Shown here piece by piece: positions 56,234 through 64,000 of a DNA stretch of 64,000 nucleotides (the stretch's first letter is position 1; each line of letters begins with the position of its first letter). The notes beneath the pieces were generated by a model that did not search any database, was not told the origin of the DNA, and saw only the letters and a list, made by a program, of their open reading frames with translations. Source of the DNA: Linyphia triangularis (Eukaryota; Arthropoda; Arachnida; Araneae; Linyphiidae); NCBI GenBank assembly GCA_963978545.1, contig OZ021725.1:92660305-92724304 (forward strand), given 5' to 3'. The position numbers were made by a program, and so were the translations under genes.

Positions 56234-57914
56234 TTAATTAGTTTGGTTTGATTTTACAGTTTCATCATGAGCCGTATTATTTTTGTAAGCTAAATATTAA
56301 AAATTGGTGATCCCAAAAAATTGCAATTGAAAAATATTAAAAATCCAGTTATTCGATGTTTTGTATGAATTAAATTAATTATAATAGTTTTTAATTTTGT
56401 ACAATAGCTTTGGTTTTTCTACAACAGATAAATTTTTGTCTTTCTTGTATTTCATAAACTGGAGATCTGTCTTTGAACAGCTCAAACAAACATTACACTT
56501 AGTAATTACTGATAATCCGATGAAAAAGAAAAGACTCATATTTGTAGAATAATCGATTTATTTTTCTACAATCGATTTTTTATTTCCGAGTCATTTCCTA
56601 TAGTAAGAATACTAAATCATCTTTTGCGTCGTTCAACTTTGTAAACGACACTACATTTTGATTCACTCATGTTTAAATTACTCCTAGGATTTATTAATCA
56701 ATGAATCTTAAAAGTCTAAAAAACTTGAAAATCTAACAAAGTAGTATTAATTAGTATCAATTAAAAAAAAAAATCTTTCGCGAAACATCAGCAAAAATTT
56801 AGAAATTTCACCTTTAAAGCAGTATATATAAAAAAGAAAAAAACAATTTTAATCTGTAGCTGTTATTAAATCTTAGATAGACGCATTTTCCTGTTCCTTC
56901 TGTAAAATTTGTTCTCTTTGATTTCATTGAAAAAACAAATCAAATAATCAAAAGATAAAACAAAACAGACTCTACTTTCTGCCTCGGAAGTTTTGACAAA
57001 GTCTCAAACTTCAAAGCAGAACCTGAAACTACATTTCGGTAAAATAGCTCTGACGCACCGGAAACCACTTCCTTACATCAACAAAAGACCTAAAAGACTC
57101 CATCCTCAATTCAATTGCACCAAAACTTTCTAACGAATACTTCATTCTTCAAACAGAAACTGCCACTTCACATAAACGTATCATCTCTATCCTCTACTCA
57201 ATTAGTCGTAATTTAACTATCGCCCCGAAGTCGTTAATGCTTATTCGCTCGAATAATTGTATTAGAATTGGACGAAATCCCAAACCTTGTGGGTTGAGTG
57301 TGTGTCTACAAAGACTTGATAAATGTCAAGGCTTTCTTCCTCAACTTGGTCTTGTGCAAGAAATGAAGGTTGCCCTTTGAGAAGATAATTTTTTTTTATT
57401 ATTTTCCTGTGATCTAATTACTTGTTGACAAAGGGTACTGAACCGAACCTTCATAATTGTGCGATGGTGATTAAAGAATATGACGTTAATCCATGAGTTG
57501 ATTGGATTCTGTAGTTTTTTTATTTTAATGTGAGTGACGCATAATTGTAAAAATTTGAAAGAATTGAAATTAATGTTTTTTGGATTACACTCACTTGATT
57601 CTACATATTGCTAGTGAAGGCTTTCAGATAGAAATATTTTGTAATTGCATTTGTTAAATGAAATCGGGAAGTAAGGAAAAGAAATTGAATGCTAAGAACT
57701 TTGTTAGAATTTTTTTTTTTTTTTTTTTTTTTAAAGATTAAACCAAACTCAACTTATTCCATAGTTTTTTTTCGCATGCTTTTCATGTTAAGTCAATAAG
57801 CTCAAATTTGTAAAGTATTTCTGAAAATCCTTTTGACATTGCAATAATAAGCTGTGGCTAAAGTGTTTTACAAGTTTTTATAATAACGTGCAAAGTATTA
57901 TACTTTATATAATA
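55351..57914. other. AT-rich sequence with a GC-richer island at 57170-57380
   Basis: T-rich simple sequence (55440-55530) and a T31 run (56202-56232) are present. The 57170-57380 island has no open frame of note and could be a conserved non-coding element. No gene recognised. Confidence 0.45.
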
Positions 57915-58262
57915 ATTTTTTAACAGAAATCGTGGTGAAAGTATCACTTCACAGCGGCAAAATAACTTTCTCGCTCTCGTGTGATAAAGTACTCTCCCTC
58001 AAGCCTTGTGCTCAAATTTTATATATTTTTGGTATAGAAATGACATTTTTAGAAGAGATTCATTGACTAGAGCTGCAATCTTTAGTTTCTATCTGTAATC
58101 AACATGTTTTTTTTCTTGTGATTATAAAAAATATTGTATGTAACATGTAGCAAATCACTTTTTCAAACTCGACAAATTATTTAAATCGTGCTCTTGCATT
58201 CGTTAAATAAGCATTTTGCCTCGTTTGAAAAAGTATTACTCTCCCAACTAATAGAATTAGTA
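57915..58262 (+). repeat. Dispersed repeat family G, copy 2
   Basis: Aligns with 10920-11270 in the same orientation through AACTTTCTCGC, CTTGTGCTCAAAT, GAAATGACA, TTCATTGACT, TATAAAAAATATTGTATG and TTTGAAAAAGTATTAC. No coding capacity is visible. Confidence 0.65.
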
Positions 58263-58462
58263 ACTATTTTTTAATAATTTTAAGCTTTTACAATTTTATT
58301 TTTTTATGCAAAAACATTCGATTGTATATTGTAAAAGAATATAAATTGAAATCAACTAGTTTAGGAGGTTATAGGAAAGAATTAAACTAAGAAAATAGAT
58401 ACTTATGTACTATATTTTTCGTTGGTGACAAAAATTTTGAACCACTTGGCTTCTTCAGAGAT

Positions 58463-59222
58463 TAGAGGTCGGCAATATATCGATACGACAATATTTTTAT
58501 CGATATTTTTTTAAATTATAGATAGTAAACATATCGATACAAGTCATCGATATATCGATATTTTCAAACATTTTTAGTTTTTTGGTGATTGTTTTGTAGT
58601 TTAACGTGTTTTTTCGATTTTCTTTATTCCCTATTCAAAAACTTCAAAACTAAGGTTTGGATTTGGCTGGGAGAATAGTTAAAATGGCACCCTAACAAAA
58701 AAGAAAACATGATGTAATAGAAAGATAAGACCATTTATTAGTATCATTTACGTAGCGCCGTTTCTGTTGCCAGCGTGTGCCTGGAACTTGCATCTAATTT
58801 TAAGTATTAAAAACATCTCTATCAGCAAAATATACGATAAACTACTTTTCAAAATTTCTTCTTTGGAATTTATGCCTTGACACCCAAATGTATTTTATTT
58901 ATTCTGATTGATAATATAATTTATTTATTAAAACAATTTTTATAATTTATTTATTAAAGCAATTTTTATAATTTATTTATTAAAAAAATTTATAATTTAT
59001 TTATTAAAAAATTTTATAATTTATTTATTAATAAGTTTTTATAATTTATTTAGTAAAACTATTTTGGCATGAATTCATGAAAAGTAGAAATTTGCCACGA
59101 AACACTCTGAAAAAAAAAGAAGAAAAAAATCATGTATCGATATATCAATATTTTATCGATATTTTTTTCTATTGCCACGATGTAGTATCGATATTTATTT
59201 TGATCGATATTTCCGACCTCTA
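58463..59222. mobile_element. Non-autonomous hAT element, 760 bp, perfect 8-bp TSD
   Basis: Terminal inverted repeats TAGAGGTCGG (58463-58472) and CCGACCTCTA (59213-59222) are exact over 10 bases. Subterminal ATATCGAT repeats are many on both sides. The octamer TCAGAGAT is duplicated exactly at 58455-58462 and 59223-59230, the standard hAT target duplication. Inside, six or so ~28-bp repeats (TTTATAATTTATTTATTAAA, 58917-59060) fill the right half. The text after an ATG at 58684 is broken by stops within a few codons and might be a vestige of a transposase start. Confidence 0.9.
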
Positions 59223-59230
59223 TCAGAGAT

Positions 59231-61937
59231 GCAGCTCAGATAAGACCAGCGTTAGGACCTTCCCGTGGAATGCCTACGTTGAGCGACGAACAGTAGTCAG
59301 AACCGACAACCTTGGCGAACATTTTGTATCGCTAATGGTCGAAAGGATAATACATAAGTTCCAAATAAGCATTTAAATATTCATGTAATGTTCATATGAT
59401 GTTCGTAAATTTAGGCAGCTCGGCAGTTCAACGCATTTATTGAGTTAAGTTGGAAGCTCGAAGAGAGAGGAGGTTACGAGTGAACAGGACAACAGATATC
59501 AATGGAATGATTGTAGCATCGTCGAAGAGCGTACTGTAAACTACCATTGTATTGAAGCGTGGTAAATTGTGCTAAGCGTAGCAGAAATTAAAATACCAAG
59601 GGTGTGTGAACTATAAACCATTTGATGCAAGAACGAGCAGTATTGAATATTAATTATGGGACTCGTGGTTTAAAAGAACTGACCAAGACAATTCTCACAC
59701 AAGTAGCTGTACGTAGGACGTAATTCAATGAATTGGTGAAAGAATTAAAAATACGAATACTCGTTTTGGTGGTTGGTTTTCTGGAGCAAAGGTTTCACGT
59801 GGGCCATAGTGTGTGACAACGTGCTTTGAAATCATAAATTAAATTTAAAGTTGATATTAAAAGTGATTGTTACTACATTCATATTTTAAACAATATAAAC
59901 CTCAGACAGAAGAAAACATTTTGATAAACATACTACGTTTGAAGAAGACGTTTATAACTCAATATATGTTTCCAAAATTGTAAAATTTTGATCACTCATC
60001 TATTATGATGCCGAATTATTTAAATGTATTAGAAATCGAAACAAATTCAATCTTTAAAAGGATTTTCCTGAACGTTTTCCATCGCAAAAGAACACCACCA
60101 AACGAATCTATTTACACATGTCTAATCCATATCCATCCCCAGATTTCTCGACCAAATCCAAAACAATAAGTATCCATTTCAATTGCAAATTTTGTTTGCG
60201 TGTTTCACCAAAGATTGCTCCATTGATTATTCAATTTGTAGCTTTACTTAAAAAAAAAAGGGAAATTAAATATTGTTATGATAGAAATAAAAATTGCGTG
60301 CATAACAAGTCGCGTGCATGAGAAAAATTCTCACTGTGTCTTTCTGGCTGTATGAAGGTTTTTCTAACTGTTTAAAGTTGCGTTTTATGTTTCCGATAAT
60401 TTTTTGAAATATTAACATACAAGTTAGGGAAACTGCTACTTTTTAAACTGTTGAAATTCAGATTATGAGTAATATTGTTTTTGGATAAAAACAACACAGT
60501 TATTGATATCTTACGATACTGCTGCATTTCTGTTTAAGTAGTCTTTTAAATAAGTAATACCCAATAGCGACTACTCAGTCATTATCAAACTATTGCCAAT
60601 TACTGATCTAGAATTTATCGTAAAGCTTGGATAATTAATCAATTAAATACATATTTTTTAAGATAAAAATCTCAGCGAAAACAATCGATATTAACAATTC
60701 TCCTGGAAAGTTTGAATTAATTAGTTTGATAATTCAAGAAGACATTCTTTTATAAATTAATTGAAAGAAAGAATCATTATACATATTATTGATATTTATA
60801 TTAAAAAAAAGTTTACATTTTTGCAGGAATAGTTAAAAATTAAGAATCATGTTATTTATTTTGAGTGTTTATGCATAATCTATTTGCCAAGTTTCAATTA
60901 AATCAATCAAAGCAATTCATTATCTTCAAAAATAAGACGCATGAATCTCATTTTTGGATATTTAATGTATTCTTTAAAAAGATAATCATCAATACAAAAA
61001 TAAAGAATAAAAAATACTCTACAATAATTCAAGCACTGAATTTCAGCAATTGTCAAAAACGCATATCCAGATATTGTCTCTTTCTAGATTATTATTATTT
61101 TTTTTTTATAAAAAATTTAGATATAGAAATAAATGTAATCATCATGTTTTTTATCCCCCCCCCCCTTTTTTTTTTTTTTCTTCTTTCTTTTTTTTCCAAA
61201 TGACGCAATATTTTAAATGTGGATATGCATAACGTAAACAACACTTTATCACCCATACGTCTTTTGGGGGTGGTTTTAATCGTTGAATAGCATTTATTTA
61301 ACTTCTAACTCCATTTATGATGATTTTGTGTCGCATTACCTTATTAACAAACTTTCTTATATTCCTCAAAATATAAATAAGAATAACTCAAATAATAAAA
61401 CACTAACCAAAACTACATATTTTACCAACCAATAAGAAATACACATTGGCTAAAAACTATGTTAGCAATATTAACCTTAAGGAATCTCAAATTTTGACAA
61501 TTATTTATCTGAATATTTTTTACGAATAATGCCTTTTAAGAAGATAAGAGATTAAAATGGATTTTAATAAATTATTAGCGATATTTATTGTGGTAAATAA
61601 TTGCCAAAAAAGAAGACTCAGCGATAAATTAAGTAAAATTGTATGTTTCAATTTACTAACTTCAACAAGTGTAAAATAAATTGTAAACAGTCCAAGTTGT
61701 AACAAAATAAGACATTAAAATAGTATTTGAGGCATTCGCAATAATGCTGCAAAATCTATTTTTGATTCTTTGATAATGTCTTTAACGTAGAAATCACAGA
61801 GGAACATCGCTGTGAAGTAATGTAGCTAAACTTTCTCATTTTTCAAATTTAATAATTGTTTAATTGTGATTTTTCGTGTAAGGTACTGCTTTGTAAAAAT
61901 ATTATCACTTGTTCACAAGTAAAAATGTTAAATTAGA
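59231..61937. other. Intergenic sequence; possible retroelement relic at 59231-59830
   Basis: The first 600 bases are GC-richer than average and read like an LTR or leader (direct and simple text, no frame), but no ends were paired. Further right is AT-rich, with a C11 run at 61155-61165 beside T runs. No gene recognised. Confidence 0.4.
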
Positions 61938-62287
61938 CAATTGATAATAAAATAGATAGTTAATAAAAATAGATATTTAATAACAAAATAGATATTTAAT
62001 CTTAAAATAGATAGTTAATTTTAAATTAGATAGTTAATTTTAAAATAGGTAGTTAATTTTAAATTAGATAGTTAATTTTAAATTAGATAGTTAATTTTAA
62101 AACAGATAGTTAATTTTAAATTAGATAGTTAATTTTAAATCAGATAGTTAATTTTAAATTCGATAGTTAATTTTTAAATAGATAATTAATTTTAAATTAG
62201 ATAATTAATTTTAAATTAGACAGTTAATTTTAAAATAGATAGTTAATTTAAAATTAGATAGTTAATTTTAAAATAGATAGTATAGTT
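61938..62287 (+). repeat. ~21-bp tandem repeat
   Basis: TTAAATTAGATAGTTAATTT recurs about every 20-21 bases, roughly 15 copies, with single-base variants (AAATAG, AAACAG, AAATCG). Confidence 0.88.
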
Positions 62288-62735
62288 AGGTTACTTAACT
62301 AAAGTGAAACATAAACGGGAGAATACTGACAAACTAAGCTTTTAATATTTACAAACGCTCTTCTAGGGCGTTCAGAATCCAACTCACTTCTAAAAGGAAA
62401 AACATACAACTGTTTCTGTGGGCGAATTGTTTTTTTATCAAACGCAATTCAAGAGAGAGCAGGAAATCAAGATATTCTAGCAAAATAATCCCGCGCTACA
62501 ATAGTTCATATTAAAACATATACTAAAATTTTTAAAGCTTATTTTATATTTCTCTCATTATAATCGAAATAATAGCATAAATACAAAAGATGACTGTTAA
62601 GCACTAACGCTTGTAAAAAAAAATTGCTTCGAAAGCAGCCTGGCTAGAAAGTAAAACAATTTTTCTCTACGTAAAAAGGAAGTGATATGTTAACGACACT
62701 CTTTATTTTAACAATAATGCTTCCAAGGACTACAG

Positions 62736-63060
62736 AGCCTATAATGGCTCAGTTAGCTAACACGTCAGTCTCATGAGAAGAAGGTTGTGGAATCGAGTCA
62801 GAACTCTTCCCTAACCATAACGCGTAAAAACAATGGTGGCCGCTGCACTTTAAATCTGTCTATAACTCAATGTCTTCACATTGGTGTGGAGTGGATTTGT
62901 ATTTGGAGATGCTAGCTCAGGTATAGAGGCATCGTTATCTAACCAAGTTAAATATTGTAAGACATAACTGCAGATGTTATCGTTATTACAATGTTATGAC
63001 ACAGTGTGATCCTATTGGAGTCCTTGTATCAGAAAAACTCCCAAACCAATCAAATTAGCG
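62736..63060 (+). mobile_element. tRNA-Met-derived SINE
   Basis: The head contains ATGGCTCAGTTAGCTAACAC (D-arm/A box), then GTCAGTCTCATGAG with a CAT anticodon at 62772-62774, then AAGGTTGTGG and AATCGAGTC as a decayed T arm. This order matches eukaryotic elongator tRNA-Met (CGTCAGTCTCATAAT...AAGGTCGTGAGTTCGA). The acceptor stem does not pair, so it is a SINE. A GC-richer body continues to about 63060, with an uncertain 3' end. Confidence 0.6.
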
Positions 63061-64000
63061 TATACATATACTTAATACTATATAACTTTAGGGTATAACG
63101 ATTACAAAAAATACAACTTTTTGTGGCATTTAGTGGAAAATTAGCTTATTTTTTACTTGATTTAGCAATTAGATTCCAGTGTAAAATGCCAAAATATCAG
63201 AAGTAGTTGTGAGAAAAAGCATAATTGAAGCTACAAAAGCTTTACTAATTAAAAAAAAAATCAATTAAGTGTTAACACTCAGGAAGTGTGAAATTTGCAT
63301 TTCTGTTTGTTTTATCCGTAAAACTTTACATTTCCTAGCATTTGATTATTTGTCAATTTAATATTAGTTAGGAGTACCGCTTATTTTGAATTTAAAAAAG
63401 CTTGATAAGAAATAAGTTTAATTTAATGTCTTCAAAACTAAGAGGATTGCTAAGCTAAAAAGAATTTTTAGAAATTTATACCGGGTAGTACTTACTATTT
63501 ATTTTTATTTTGAAAATTATTTTCCGTATACCATTCTTTTTTGCCACTGAATCTCATGTCTTTTCCTGGAATAAGATACAAATAAAGAAAAAAAAAATTC
63601 TTCAAACACTAATTATAGTTTTCATCTATTTTTGGAAAGTTTTTTTTTATAATAAACATTTGAACTACTTTTCTTGTGAACCAGAATATAAACGGGTTTA
63701 TTTTCATCTTGCAGTAATTGCAAAAATTACTACTTCAAAGTATATTAGCAATACATTCGGGTTTCAACAATGCTTATATACTACCTCGTATTAAGAAATT
63801 AATAGATAGAAATAAATAAAAATTATGTACCACAATATTTGCGTCCCTATAGAATTATAATTTCTTGCTTTCTTAAGCCTAATTGATCTCTTTCTAGTTC
63901 ACCGATTTGTTATAAATTAAATGATTAACTTTATATCGTCCAGACAAATCTTGAAGTGGATAATAAAAATACTTATTCATGAAAATATTATCAAATATTT
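63061..64000. other. AT-rich sequence, no gene recognised
   Basis: A 94-codon frame at 63510-63794 has no recognisable domain and the low-complexity composition of its surroundings. Confidence 0.55.

Overview
This is about 64 kb of very AT-rich eukaryotic nuclear DNA. It carries one clearly recognisable protein-coding gene in a large amount of repeat-filled intergenic or intronic sequence. The organism is most likely an arthropod, and I favour a spider or other arachnid. That rests on overall style (low gene density, Ty3/Gypsy-like solo LTRs, CR1-type LINE debris, tRNA-derived SINEs, hAT and pogo-like DNA elements) and is inference. There are no bacterial features, no operons, no CRISPR array and no intact tRNA or rRNA genes.

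The gene (32920-34938, minus strand) is an uninterrupted 672-codon reading frame for a class A (rhodopsin-family) G-protein-coupled receptor. It most resembles the orphan receptor GPR161. It has seven membrane segments, the TM3-ECL2 cysteine pair, CWLP in TM6 and NPYLY in TM7, but it departs from the class A consensus at two activation-critical places: DRN instead of DRY, and His instead of Asp in TM2. An in-frame stop precedes the start codon, and a good 3' splice acceptor lies 33 bases upstream of it. The whole coding region is therefore probably one exon, with 5' UTR exon(s) further toward higher coordinates.

The rest is a record of transposition and satellite growth, in order: 42-bp repeats (1-330); a nested 94-bp satellite (2303-2852); a TATTG-type array (3957-4318); tRNA-derived SINEs (7145, 8690, 8978, 12290, 22828, 26575-27195, 62736); a foldback element (9806-10571); a hairpin with a 64-bp tandem arm (11432-11992); a pogo/Tigger-like element (13260-13719); an inverted pair of 62-bp repeat arrays (18690-19310 and 21540-21860); two solo LTRs with 4-bp target duplications (23518-23986 and 25464-26384); a 5'-truncated LINE tail with a 13-bp target duplication (39852-40160); a 1.48-kb near-continuous palindrome (40558-42034); a hAT-like element with an internal 140-bp triplication (47696-48789); a decayed CR1-type reverse-transcriptase fragment (about 51700-52512); a SINE/MITE-like unit with inverted ends (52949-53216); and a hAT-like element with a perfect 8-bp target duplication (58463-59222). 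Long (TA)n, (TTTA)n, (AAT)n, poly-A/T and unusual poly-C/G tracts separate them.

I found no multi-gene system. The most unusual items are the large inverted-repeat structures (40.6-42.0 kb, 9.8-10.6 kb, 11.4-12.0 kb and the 18.7/21.5 kb array pair), which could give long hairpin RNAs if transcribed, and the atypical receptor. All boundaries were read by eye; alignments and database searches were not possible here.
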